A stretch of 64,000 bases of DNA from Rhizomicrobium electricum (GTDB taxonomy: Bacteria > Pseudomonadota > Alphaproteobacteria > Micropepsales > Micropepsaceae): the NCBI RefSeq assembly GCF_011762045.1, contig NZ_JAASQS010000002.1, positions 1 to 64,000 of the forward strand, given 5' to 3'. A model generated the notes under the pieces. That model had not been told where the DNA came from. It worked only from the letters and a program-made list of their open reading frames with translations, and ran no database searches. Both the position numbers and the translations under genes were made by a program. Below are positions 37,034-45,720 of this stretch, piece by piece; the first letter of the stretch is position 1, and every line of letters starts with the position of its first letter.

Positions 37034-38061
37034 AGTTCACTCCAATCCAGCACGACCTTGCCGGAACGCCCAGAGCGCATCACGTCGAAGCCCTCCTGGA
37101 AATCCTTGTAGGAATAGCGATGGGTGATGACGGGCGTGATGTCCATGCCCGATTGGATCATGCTGGTGAGCTTGTACCAGGTTTCGCCGAACATGCGCCC
37201 GTAGATGCCGCGGATGGTGAGGCCCTTGAACACGACCGTGTTCCAATCGATGCCGGTGTCGCCGGGCTGGATGCCGAGCATGGCGATCTTGCCGCCGTTG
37301 GCCATGGTTTCCAGCATCTTGCGGAAGCCCGCGGGATTGCCGCTCATCTCGAGACCGACGTCGAAGCCTTCCTGCATGCCGAGATCGCGCATCACCGACT
37401 TCAGGTCTTGATTGGCAACATTGACGACCGCCGTCGCGCCCAGCTTCTTGGCCAATCCCAGCCGGTAATCGTTGACGTCGGTGACGACGACATAACGCGC
37501 GCCCGCCTTCACCGCCATCGGCACCGCGGCGATGCCGATCGGACCCGCGCCGGTGATGAGGACATCCTCGCCGACCAGATCGAACGCCAGCGCGGTATGG
37601 GCCGCGTTCCCCAGCGGATCGTAGATGGCATAAATTTCTTCCGGCACCTTCTCGCTGCAATGCCAGAGGTTCAGTGCGGGTACCGCGACGTACTCCGCAA
37701 AGGCGCCGTTGCGGTTGACGCCGACGCCGAGGGTATTGGCGCAGAGGTGCCGCCGGCCCGCCTGGCAGTTACGGCAATGGCCGCAGATGATGTGGCCTTC
37801 GGCGCTGACCAACTCCCCGACCTTGTGGCCGTGGACGTTGGAACCGACGGCGGCGATGCGGCCGACGAACTCGTGGCCGATGGTGGTGCCGGGCTTGACG
37901 GTTTTCTGGGACCAAGCGTCCCAGTTGTAGATATGGACGTCGGTGCCGCAAATCCCGGTTTTCAGGACCTTAATCAGCACGTCGTCGATGCCGTATTCGG
38001 GCTCCGGCACGTCCTGGAGCCAGATGCCTTCTTCGGCTTTCGTCTTCACAAGCGCTTTCAT
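37030..38061 (-). CDS. tdh: L-threonine 3-dehydrogenase
   Basis: A 343-residue zinc-dependent medium-chain dehydrogenase oxidising threonine to 2-amino-3-ketobutyrate. The catalytic zinc region is [15 protein letters not shown], followed by GHEFVGRI, the structural zinc cysteines [15 protein letters not shown] and the NAD site GAGPIGIAA. The ATG at 38061 is chosen because it gives the normal N-terminus ([14 protein letters not shown]). It forms an operon with kbl. Confidence 0.95.
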   Translation of the reverse strand: MKALVKTKAEEGIWLQDVPEPEYGIDDVLIKVLKTGICGTDVHIYNWDAWSQKTVKPGTTIGHEFVGRIAAVGSNVHGHKVGELVSAEGHIICGHCRNCQAGRRHLCANTLGVGVNRNGAFAEYVAVPALNLWHCSEKVPEEIYAIYDPLGNAAHTALAFDLVGEDVLITGAGPIGIAAVPMAVKAGARYVVVTDVNDYRLGLAKKLGATAVVNVANQDLKSVMRDLGMQEGFDVGLEMSGNPAGFRKMLETMANGGKIAMLGIQPGDTGIDWNTVVFKGLTIRGIYGRMFGETWYKLTSMIQSGMDITPVITHRYSYKDFQEGFDVMRSGRSGKVVLDWSEL

Positions 38062-38207
38062 GGAATGGTCCCAGGCAAATTGCGGCTTGAATCGGTAACG
38101 CCGCATTTGATCCGGCGCAACAATACGTTGCGGATGGCAGCAACCACCCCGGCGCATGGGCGCCCGCAGGCACGATCTTGTCGTGAAACGCCGTCAGGGT
38201 TTCCGGT

Positions 38208-38837
38208 TCATGCTCCGGCGGGCGCCAGCGGCACGCCGAGTTGGATCAGGTCGCGGCGGAGCTTTTCCGCGCCGGTGAAGTGCAGCGCCGGCAAGCCGAC
38301 CTTGGCGGCGCCTTCGACATTGGCCGGGCTGTCGTCGACGAAGACCAGATTTTCCGGCTCCATCTCGTAGCATTTGAGTGCAATTTCAAACAGTTTGCGA
38401 TCCGGCTTGATGCAGCCGTAATCGCCCGACAGAACGATGTGCTCGAACATCCGAAACGGCTTGAAGGTGTAGCGCACGCGGGAAAACGTCTCGCTGTTCC
38501 AGTTCGACAGCGCGAAGAGATGCAGGCCCGCCGCCTTGAGTTCGGCCATCAGCTCCGGCGTGCCGGGAATGGCGTCGCCGACCATCTCGATCCAGCGGCC
38601 GTAATAGGCGCGGATTTCGCGCTCCCATTCCGGGAATTGCGCCACGCGCTCGGCGGTCGCCGCGATCAGGTCGCGGCCGGCATCCTGACGGGCATTCCAT
38701 TCGAGCGTGCAGATGGTGGCGAGGAAGTTGGCGGCCTTGGTTTCGTCGCCGTCGAACACCTTGCGATAGAGGTACATCGGGTTCCAGTCGATGACCACGC
38801 CGCCGAGATCGAACACAACGCCCTTGATCACGGGCAT
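38208..38837 (-). CDS. HAD family hydrolase (YihX-like phosphatase)
   Basis: A 209-residue HAD-IA hydrolase. Motif I is VFDLGGVVIDW, where the second Asp of DxD is Gly, as in YihX-type sugar phosphatases. Motif II is ALSNWNSE, motif III has CIKPDRKLFE, and motif IV is VFVDDSPANVEGA. Likely a sugar-phosphate phosphatase; the substrate is unknown. ATG 38837 is used because upstream in-frame sequence is basic and not domain-like. Confidence 0.85.
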   Translation of the reverse strand: MPVIKGVVFDLGGVVIDWNPMYLYRKVFDGDETKAANFLATICTLEWNARQDAGRDLIAATAERVAQFPEWEREIRAYYGRWIEMVGDAIPGTPELMAELKAAGLHLFALSNWNSETFSRVRYTFKPFRMFEHIVLSGDYGCIKPDRKLFEIALKCYEMEPENLVFVDDSPANVEGAAKVGLPALHFTGAEKLRRDLIQLGVPLAPAGA

Positions 38838-38936
38838 GCGCGTGTTGAGTGTCACCGTTTGCCTCTTCCGACAACGTTCTGGGGGTGCCTTAGCACGTGT
38901 GCGCCGCGCGGGGAATGCGGTCAGAAGAGCACGCAA

Positions 38937-39773
38937 TCACGGCCAAGTGATGTGCCAGATGTCGTGATCGCCGCGGCCATCCCCGCAATCGCCCGACCAG
39001 TAGAACGTCCCCGGCTCCGACGCGGGAAACGACGGACCGAAATTCAAGTGGCGGCCGCAATTGATCTCGGCCGAGAGTTCGCCCTTGTCCTGCCAGCGCG
39101 CTCCCGCCCGTTCGCCGCGGTGCAGCCGCACCTTCGTGACGGCGCCGAACGTGCCTTTGGCAAAAACGATCGTGCGTTCGTCCGGAGTAAACGCGGCATC
39201 GAACTCCTCGTCGGCGGAATTGATGCCCGGCCCGAGATTTTCCGGCACGCCCCAGACACCGTTTGCCTTGCGCGACAGGAACAGATCGTGCTTGCCATAG
39301 CCGCCGTGTCCATCCGACGAAAACAGCAGCACGTTGCCGTTCTTGGTCACGCTCGGCGCCCATTCGTCGCCGCTGGAATTGACGTTGGCGCCCAGGTTCG
39401 CGGCCTCGCCCCATTTTCCCGAAACGGGATCGAAGGCAATCTCGTAGAGGTCGCTCTTGCCGTATCCGCCGTCGCGATCGGAAAAGAAATAGACCGTGTG
39501 ACCGTCGGCGCTGAACGCCGGATCGAAATCGTTCCTGGGCGAATTGAATGGCACCGGCGCCGGCGCGCTCCAGCCGGACGGCGTCTTCCTGCTGAAGACG
39601 ATATCGGACGGCCTGTCGGAGCGGCCGACGCCCCACAGCGCCCATTGTCCGTCCGGCGATAACGCCAAACGAACGTCGTCTGCCGGTCCGGAAAACGGCG
39701 TCGCAATGCGTTCGCCGGCAACCGCGGCGGCGGCCAGATAAAATGCGAGGACTGCCGAAACTGCGATGCGCAT
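38937..39773 (-). CDS. Exported PD40/TolB-like beta-propeller protein
   Basis: A 278-residue protein with a signal peptide (VSAVLAFYLAAAAVAG) and about five propeller repeats. Each carries the PD40 pattern: LSPDGQWALWG, FSADGHTVYFFSDRDGGYGKSDLY, TKNGNVLLFSSDGHGGYGKHDL, FTPDERTIVFAKG. The GGYGKSDLY/GGYGKHDLF units are strongly alike. It probably mediates periplasmic protein contacts or sugar binding. ATG 39773 follows a gggggg ribosome site. Confidence 0.78.
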   Translation of the reverse strand: MRIAVSAVLAFYLAAAAVAGERIATPFSGPADDVRLALSPDGQWALWGVGRSDRPSDIVFSRKTPSGWSAPAPVPFNSPRNDFDPAFSADGHTVYFFSDRDGGYGKSDLYEIAFDPVSGKWGEAANLGANVNSSGDEWAPSVTKNGNVLLFSSDGHGGYGKHDLFLSRKANGVWGVPENLGPGINSADEEFDAAFTPDERTIVFAKGTFGAVTKVRLHRGERAGARWQDKGELSAEINCGRHLNFGPSFPASEPGTFYWSGDCGDGRGDHDIWHITWP

Positions 39774-39912
39774 TTGCCCCCCTTGGCGCGACCGATGCGA
39801 GTTCCTGAGGTGCCATAGCATGCTCGGCCAACCGCGGAAACATGGTCAGGGGAGCAGCGGGGATCACAAAAAACGGAGGGGAAGCCGTCCTCCCCCTCCA
39901 TCCAAACCCGGA

Positions 39913-41292
39913 TTACGACGGACTGCCGCCGCCGATATCGGCGACATGGTACCAGTCGATCTTGCGGGTGAAGTACATCGTGCCCGCCAGCGCTGCGAAC
40001 AGCACGCACGAGCCCGTCAGCAGCGCGTTGTCCTCGGAATTGAGGATCAGATACAGCATCCCATAAAGCGCGCCGAGCACGATTGCGGTCACCAAGGCGC
40101 GCCACCAACTTTGTAAGGCACTGACCGCATAAAGCCCGGTCAACAGCACCGTCGCGCCCGCGGCGATGACATAGCTGATGGCGAAGCCCATATGCTCGGC
40201 GATCGACAGCAAGAGCAGATAGAACAGCACCTGCGCCGCACCGACCATGGCGTACTGCACCACGTGGATGCGCCGCCGCGATACGGTTTCGGCGACGAAA
40301 AATGTCAGGAAGCCGAGCGCCACAAACAGGATGGCGTATTTCAAGGCCCGCTGGACGAGCTGGTAATGATCGACCGGCTGATAGAAACGCGCGCCGAACG
40401 CCTGGGGTATGATCGCGCCGACTGCGTCTTCGGATTTGGCAAAAGACTGGCCGAAACCGCGCGCCAGATACGGCACCGTCCACGACGCGGTGAATCCGTC
40501 CTTGCCGACGCGCCGCTCGCTCGGCAGGAAGGCGCCGAAGAAGCTCGGCGAGGCCCAGGCGGATTGCACGTTCGCCACCGTACGGCGGCCGAGCGGCGCC
40601 AGCGAAAACTCGCGCGTGCCGCGCAGCACGAACTTGGTCGCCAGCTTGAGGTCGGTTGCCTCGGTCAGATCGAGCCGCGCCTGCATGCCGGAAAGCGGCG
40701 ACGGGTTGCCGTTGTAGGTCGTGGCGGGGGTCGAAATTCCCGCCCCCGGCTCGAACGGCACCACACGACCGTTGACGGCCAGCGTGACATTGTCCGCCAG
40801 ACCGCGGGCGTCGGTCACCAGCACCGTGACGGTCACGCTCTTCCAATCGATTTCGGCGCCTTGCGGGAATGCGGCGGCGATGGCGGCCTTGTCGAAACGC
40901 GCCGTCATGTCCACCGCGGCGCGATAGACCGGCACCGGAAAGATGCCGCGATACCGTGTTTCGGTGTCCGCTTTGACCGCCAGTTTGAGATCGTCGGGCA
41001 ACAGCGCGCCGACGAAATCCTGCGCCGTCTCGACGGTTTTGCCGTCGACGAATTCGATGTGCTTCAGCCGGTACGGCACCAGCAGCACCGGTCCCGCCAC
41101 CGTCTGCGGTCCGCCATAGCCCTGCGCGATATCGGTTGCCGCGCCTTCCGCCGTCTTCTGCCGGTCGACTAGCGCCATTTGGATCAGGAACAGCGGCACC
41201 GCCATCAGCAGCGTCAATCCCACGATCACCAGTATCTTCAAGCCGGGCGAGCGCCCGCGCGCACCCGATGTAAGCCCGTCACCGATTGCCAT
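39913..41292 (-). CDS. creD: Inner-membrane protein CreD
   Basis: A 459-residue CreD family protein, linked in enterobacteria to envelope stress and colicin tolerance. One N-terminal helix precedes a large periplasmic region (GYGGPQTVAGPVLLVPYR is the family start). Five or six C-terminal helices end with FAALAGTMYFTRKIDWY. The ATG at 41292 follows ggaggga. It diverges from nnrS, with a perfect palindrome between them. No CreBC two-component genes are nearby. Confidence 0.9.
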   Translation of the reverse strand: MAIGDGLTSGARGRSPGLKILVIVGLTLLMAVPLFLIQMALVDRQKTAEGAATDIAQGYGGPQTVAGPVLLVPYRLKHIEFVDGKTVETAQDFVGALLPDDLKLAVKADTETRYRGIFPVPVYRAAVDMTARFDKAAIAAAFPQGAEIDWKSVTVTVLVTDARGLADNVTLAVNGRVVPFEPGAGISTPATTYNGNPSPLSGMQARLDLTEATDLKLATKFVLRGTREFSLAPLGRRTVANVQSAWASPSFFGAFLPSERRVGKDGFTASWTVPYLARGFGQSFAKSEDAVGAIIPQAFGARFYQPVDHYQLVQRALKYAILFVALGFLTFFVAETVSRRRIHVVQYAMVGAAQVLFYLLLLSIAEHMGFAISYVIAAGATVLLTGLYAVSALQSWWRALVTAIVLGALYGMLYLILNSEDNALLTGSCVLFAALAGTMYFTRKIDWYHVADIGGGSPS

Positions 41293-41338
41293 TGCTTCCC
41301 TCCGCATGTGGGCAAAACAGGACTATGCAATACCAATT

Positions 41339-41355
41339 ACTTTGTAACACAAAGT
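41339..41355. promoter_or_regulatory. Perfect palindromic operator candidate between creD and nnrS
   Basis: The sequence actttgt-aac-acaaagt has seven-base perfect arms. It lies 46 bases upstream of the creD start codon and 142 upstream of nnrS, and the adjoining tatac could be part of a -10 box. The size suits a dimeric MarR- or GntR-like repressor. The regulator gene is not adjacent. Confidence 0.55.
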
Positions 41356-41497
41356 ATACACCTTGGGCGGGCCGCCGCAAGCCGGTTCGCGCGCCGCCCT
41401 AGGAGTGCCCGCGGCATCCCCGCTGGCTGGTTGTTTTATTGTGGTATCTGTTTTACTTCTTTGGACTCAGTCCTGCCCGCTCTCGAAAGCGATCCCC

Positions 41498-42700
41498 ATG
41501 GCGATTCCGCGCTACAAGGCCACCTCCGGCCCGATCCTGTTCTCCGCCGGTTTCCGGCCGTTCTTTCTCGCCGCCGCCATCTGGGCCGCCATCGCCGTGC
41601 CGGTGTGGCTGGTGGCCTATACGAGCGGGCTGATGCCGCCGACCGCGATGCCGGCCATCATCTGGCATCCGCACGAACTGATTTACGGCTACGGCGCCGC
41701 CGTAGTGGCGGGCTTTCTCCTCACGTCCATTCCCAACTGGACCGGCCGGATGCCGCTACAGGGCGGACCGCTCGTCCTTCTGGTGCTGCTCTGGCTGGCG
41801 GGACGCATAACGGTGCTGATTTCCGGCGTGATCGGCGAACCGGCCGCGGCCGGGATCGATCTGGCGTTCCCGGTTGCATTCCTCGCCGTCGTGGCGCGCG
41901 AAATCATAGCCGGCAAGAACTGGCGCAATCTGCCGATGCTGGTGGCGCTGAGCGTGCTCGTGATCGGCAATCTGCTGGTCCATCTCGAAACCCTGGGCGT
42001 GACCGAAACGGCGCTGGCCGGAAACCGCGTCGGTATCGCCACCTTGCTGGCGCTGATCGCGCTGGTCGGCGGCCGCATCGTTCCCAGCTTCACGCGCAAT
42101 TGGCTGGTGAAGTTCCGCCCCGAAGTTCCCGTCCCCGCACCGGCCGAACGGCGCGATACGATTGCACTCGCGATCACTGCGGCTAGCGTGATCCTCTGGA
42201 TGATCTTGCCCGATGCGGCGATCACCGGATGGGGCCTGATCGTCGGCGGCACCGCTGCCGGATGGCGGCTGTCGCGCTGGCGCGGCGGCGCGACCCTGCG
42301 CGAACCGCTGCTCTTGATCCTGCATGTCGGCTACGGCTGGCTGGCGGCCGGGCTGCTGCTGCTCGGCCTCGACATCGTGTTCGATTTCATGCCGACGACG
42401 ACGGCGCTGCACGCCCTGACGGTGGGCGCCATCGGCACCATGACCCTGGCGGTGATGACCCGCGCCAGCCTCGGCCACACCGGCCGCCCTTTGATCGCCG
42501 GACGCTGGACGGTGGCGATCTTCATCCTGGTGTCGCTGGCGGCGCTGCTGCGCCTCGTGTCGGTATTCGGCGGCGCGGCGATGATCGCCCTCCTCCACAT
42601 CGCCGGCTGCCTGTGGAGCGTGGCGTTCCTCATCTTCGCCATCGCCTATGGCCGCGTCCTCTCCCGCCCGCGAGCGAGCGGAGATACGAAACCGGTGTAG
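41498..42700 (+). CDS. nnrS: NnrS family membrane heme-copper protein
   Basis: A 400-residue polytopic protein with about twelve helices, of the NnrS family, which contributes to nitric oxide tolerance. It has GPILFSAGFRPFFLAAAIWA, the metal-ligand region WHPHELIYGYGAAVVAGFLL, GGRIVPSFTRNWL, and MTRASLGHTGRPL. All conserved histidine regions are present. The ATG at 41498 gives the expected N-terminus; the upstream in-frame start at 41363 would add unrelated sequence. No nitrite or nitric oxide reductase genes are in the window. Confidence 0.9.
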   Translation: MAIPRYKATSGPILFSAGFRPFFLAAAIWAAIAVPVWLVAYTSGLMPPTAMPAIIWHPHELIYGYGAAVVAGFLLTSIPNWTGRMPLQGGPLVLLVLLWLAGRITVLISGVIGEPAAAGIDLAFPVAFLAVVAREIIAGKNWRNLPMLVALSVLVIGNLLVHLETLGVTETALAGNRVGIATLLALIALVGGRIVPSFTRNWLVKFRPEVPVPAPAERRDTIALAITAASVILWMILPDAAITGWGLIVGGTAAGWRLSRWRGGATLREPLLLILHVGYGWLAAGLLLLGLDIVFDFMPTTTALHALTVGAIGTMTLAVMTRASLGHTGRPLIAGRWTVAIFILVSLAALLRLVSVFGGAAMIALLHIAGCLWSVAFLIFAIAYGRVLSRPRASGDTKPV

Positions 42701-42703
42701 GCG

Positions 42704-45688
42704 TCACTGCTTCCGGCTGAAGGAATAACGGCGGACAAGCCGGGCGATCGGGCGACAGTCGGCGACAAATACGTCATGTGTCTTCCGCATGGTACGCGCG
42801 TAAGCAAATGCCTTTTCCACCGCGACCCAACACTCGTGCAGCTTAGAAGCTTCCATCACTATTGCCGCTGGGGCATTTTTCTCAATTACACTCCGCCATT
42901 CTCTATCTTGTTCAGTTACCCGCGCTTTGATGATTTCACCAACGTCTTCTGCACCGAAATTTTTGGTTCGCAGATCACGATCGATCACATCCACGATTTC
43001 TTCAATGGGTTGTCCGGTTTCAATAGCCGCAAACAGTGCCAAGATCGGATACGTCGGATCGTCGGCATTCAGTAGCTTGTCGAGTTCGCCGCGGCTCATG
43101 CGGGCGCGTGCGAGACGGTAGGTGTTAATCATCCGCTTGACGCCGCGCGGATCATGCGCCGCGATGGCGCCGATCGCCGGAGATTTGAGGAAATCGACCT
43201 CGCGCGGATCAAGCCGCATGGTCGCCAAGGTTCGGGCTTCTTCGATCGTCTCCGCGTTCCCGTCCGGAATATCCCCGTCGCCCGCCGCTTCCTCAGTGTC
43301 CGGCTCCGGTTCGAGGACAAGTTCGCTGTCTACTCCGGCGATGTCCTTGGCCTCCTCCCCCGTCACCACGATTTCAGGCGTCGTGTCCACAGCGGCGATA
43401 GACCCCGCCAGCGCGCCGACGAAGCGGCCATAGCTTCCGCCATCGTTGCCGTCGGTCGACAACGGCTTGAGCCAGAACGGGATCTGGAAAATTTTCTGCA
43501 GGTAATCGATGGCGCGCTTGCGGCGCTTGTTCTCGTCATCACTTTGGGTTTGCGGCCCGTCGCGAAGCTGGCGCGTGATCGCCTCCTCGACCCAGGCGAC
43601 ATCAACGCCCACCACCACCACGAACAATTCAAACGCCAGCAGCAGATGCACCGCTTGCAGCACCGCATAAACCTGATCGTGGCTGCAACGGTCGAGATCG
43701 TCGATGTAGAGCACGATGCGCTCGGGCACGTCCTCGTCGGGATTGTCTTTCTGGCGTTCTTCGACAGCGATCTTGTCGACCGCATGGAACAGCCGCCGCG
43801 CCCGGCTGATGAGGCCAATCTGGCCTTCAATTTCCTTGGTTTCGGGATTGTCATTGAGCAGATAATGCAGCAATCGCGACGGCGACTGCCCCTGTGCGCC
43901 AGAATAGGTCGCCAGCGCATTGCCAGCTTCTTCTGCTTTCTCCTTTCGCCGTTCCAATTCGGCGCGCTTATCCTGTACGATGACCTGTTTGGCGAGCAGT
44001 TGCTTTTCCGCGTCGTCTTTAACGGCTTTCAGTTTGCCGCCGAGCGCCGCCGTATCGCGCGCAATTTTCGTCACGATACGGAATGGCTCTCGCAAGCGCT
44101 CGGCAACGATGCCACCGAAACTGAGAACCGCCGTCATCCCGCCAACGATCCTCGGCATCAGTCCCGGATTCCATAAGACAATACCAACCGACGTGGCGAA
44201 CACGGCTACGGCGCCAAGGACCGGCCACTTCCACTTGTAGTGCCAAGCCGCACTCAGAACGGCCTTCGCTTGGCCCGGCCACTCCCGAACCTGCTTAGCC
44301 AGTTCCGTGAAACGCTCGACGGCCTTCTCGGCATCTCCTGGCGGCACTGCAATGCCCAACCGAGACAGCGCGCTCTTGTTCGCGTCGTATACTTCGGCAA
44401 TCTTTCTGACGGCGTCCTCGGTGAGCACATCGTTTTGCGCGTCCCGCACCTTTGACCGTGCCAAGTCGCGCTCCGCGCGCGCCTCTTTCAGGGCCCGCCG
44501 GCTGTCGGTGAGGGCCTGTTGGGCCTCCACCGCGTCGTCGGACAGCGCGCGTACGTAGTTTTTGACGCGCTGCACGAGGCGTTCGTGCACGACATTGCCC
44601 TGCCGGTCGTGGCCGCCCGCACGCAACTGGTCGAAGAATTCGGTGGTCAGGCTGGCCCACAGGTTGGCGTCGGAATACTGCCACGCGTTGAAGCGGATAT
44701 GGGCAACACGCGCGAGAAACCCCGGCGCCTCCGGCGGCTGCGGTTGGGCGCGTCCCGCTTTGATGTTCTCGCGCCGCTGTGCCTCTGCATCCGTGATCGC
44801 GATGATGGCCCTTTCCAGCCGTTCCATAAAGGTCGACTTGCCCGCGCCCCAGCCACCGAATAAGCCGATCGACAGCGGCGGCTTCACATCCTTCAGGCAG
44901 ATCAGCCTGGCAAACGCCTGCACGTCGGGATCGATGCCAAGACTGTCACCTGCATCAATGCCGGGACGATCGGGGGAGAAGTCGGGAATTTGGTCCTCAG
45001 ACGTGACGTGCAGCACTGCTGAGGGACTTGGCGGCGAAGCAACAGCGTTGGTGTCGCTTTCAGTATCTTTGTTGCCTAGAACCTCGGCCCAGGCGTTCAT
45101 ATTCGCGGCGGGCAGATTCTCAAAACCCCAACCGAGAAGTTCTTTCCTTGCTCGATCAACCGCCTTCTGTAGAACACCAGAAGGTCTATCGAAAACTGCT
45201 AACAAGCTAATGAGTGAAGAGCGGCTATTCAAAATACTCACCAATAAATGGTGGAGCTGAAAGCTTGATGACGTATTCGATTGCGTTCTCTGTGCAATCA
45301 ATAACGCCTCAGCAGCGAGGTCCGACAATATCGGTGCAATGCTGATCTCTGGGCGCGTTTGATCGGGCAATTCAAGCCGCTGACGCCGCGACGAGATTGC
45401 AGCATCCAACTTCCTCCAGCTGAAGCTCCCCCCTAAATACGCATAGAACCAATGCGCGCTGTCGAATTCACGACCACGCTGGCCGACGCCCAGTATGCTG
45501 AAAACCAAAGCATCGAAATCGATCGAAAATTGGGGAAAACCTGAAACGCCGCCAAAAGAGTGTCGTGCGGAGTAGTATGGAAGCTCATCCAACACGGCCT
45601 GAAGAGCGTAATCGCTTGAGTCCGCATTAGTGAAAATCTCTTCCACCGATTCTCGGAAAATGCGGGATTCGCGATCTCGTTCCGCCAC
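42704..45688 (-). CDS. KAP family P-loop NTPase with extra N-terminal domains
   Basis: A 994-residue protein. Residues 1-110 are unrecognised. Residues about 115-185 resemble a Clp N-terminal repeat (LAAEALLIAQRTQ then HHLLVSIL). The KAP core has Walker A GGWGAGKST (278-286), the KAP motif RFNAWQYSD (332-340) and Walker B RIVLYIDDLDRC (657-668). Between them lie coiled coil (385-420, 540-595) and two membrane helices (488-507, 512-528). The GTG at 45688 is chosen because ggagg at 45695-45699 is well placed and upstream frame belongs to the heparinase gene. The first part is lower in GC. KAP NTPases are often tied to defence or membrane signalling. Confidence 0.85.
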   Translation of the reverse strand: MAERDRESRIFRESVEEIFTNADSSDYALQAVLDELPYYSARHSFGGVSGFPQFSIDFDALVFSILGVGQRGREFDSAHWFYAYLGGSFSWRKLDAAISSRRQRLELPDQTRPEISIAPILSDLAAEALLIAQRTQSNTSSSFQLHHLLVSILNSRSSLISLLAVFDRPSGVLQKAVDRARKELLGWGFENLPAANMNAWAEVLGNKDTESDTNAVASPPSPSAVLHVTSEDQIPDFSPDRPGIDAGDSLGIDPDVQAFARLICLKDVKPPLSIGLFGGWGAGKSTFMERLERAIIAITDAEAQRRENIKAGRAQPQPPEAPGFLARVAHIRFNAWQYSDANLWASLTTEFFDQLRAGGHDRQGNVVHERLVQRVKNYVRALSDDAVEAQQALTDSRRALKEARAERDLARSKVRDAQNDVLTEDAVRKIAEVYDANKSALSRLGIAVPPGDAEKAVERFTELAKQVREWPGQAKAVLSAAWHYKWKWPVLGAVAVFATSVGIVLWNPGLMPRIVGGMTAVLSFGGIVAERLREPFRIVTKIARDTAALGGKLKAVKDDAEKQLLAKQVIVQDKRAELERRKEKAEEAGNALATYSGAQGQSPSRLLHYLLNDNPETKEIEGQIGLISRARRLFHAVDKIAVEERQKDNPDEDVPERIVLYIDDLDRCSHDQVYAVLQAVHLLLAFELFVVVVGVDVAWVEEAITRQLRDGPQTQSDDENKRRKRAIDYLQKIFQIPFWLKPLSTDGNDGGSYGRFVGALAGSIAAVDTTPEIVVTGEEAKDIAGVDSELVLEPEPDTEEAAGDGDIPDGNAETIEEARTLATMRLDPREVDFLKSPAIGAIAAHDPRGVKRMINTYRLARARMSRGELDKLLNADDPTYPILALFAAIETGQPIEEIVDVIDRDLRTKNFGAEDVGEIIKARVTEQDREWRSVIEKNAPAAIVMEASKLHECWVAVEKAFAYARTMRKTHDVFVADCRPIARLVRRYSFSRKQ

Positions 45689-45720
45689 GACCACACCTCC
45701 ATCGCAGCACTCAGCGCTGC

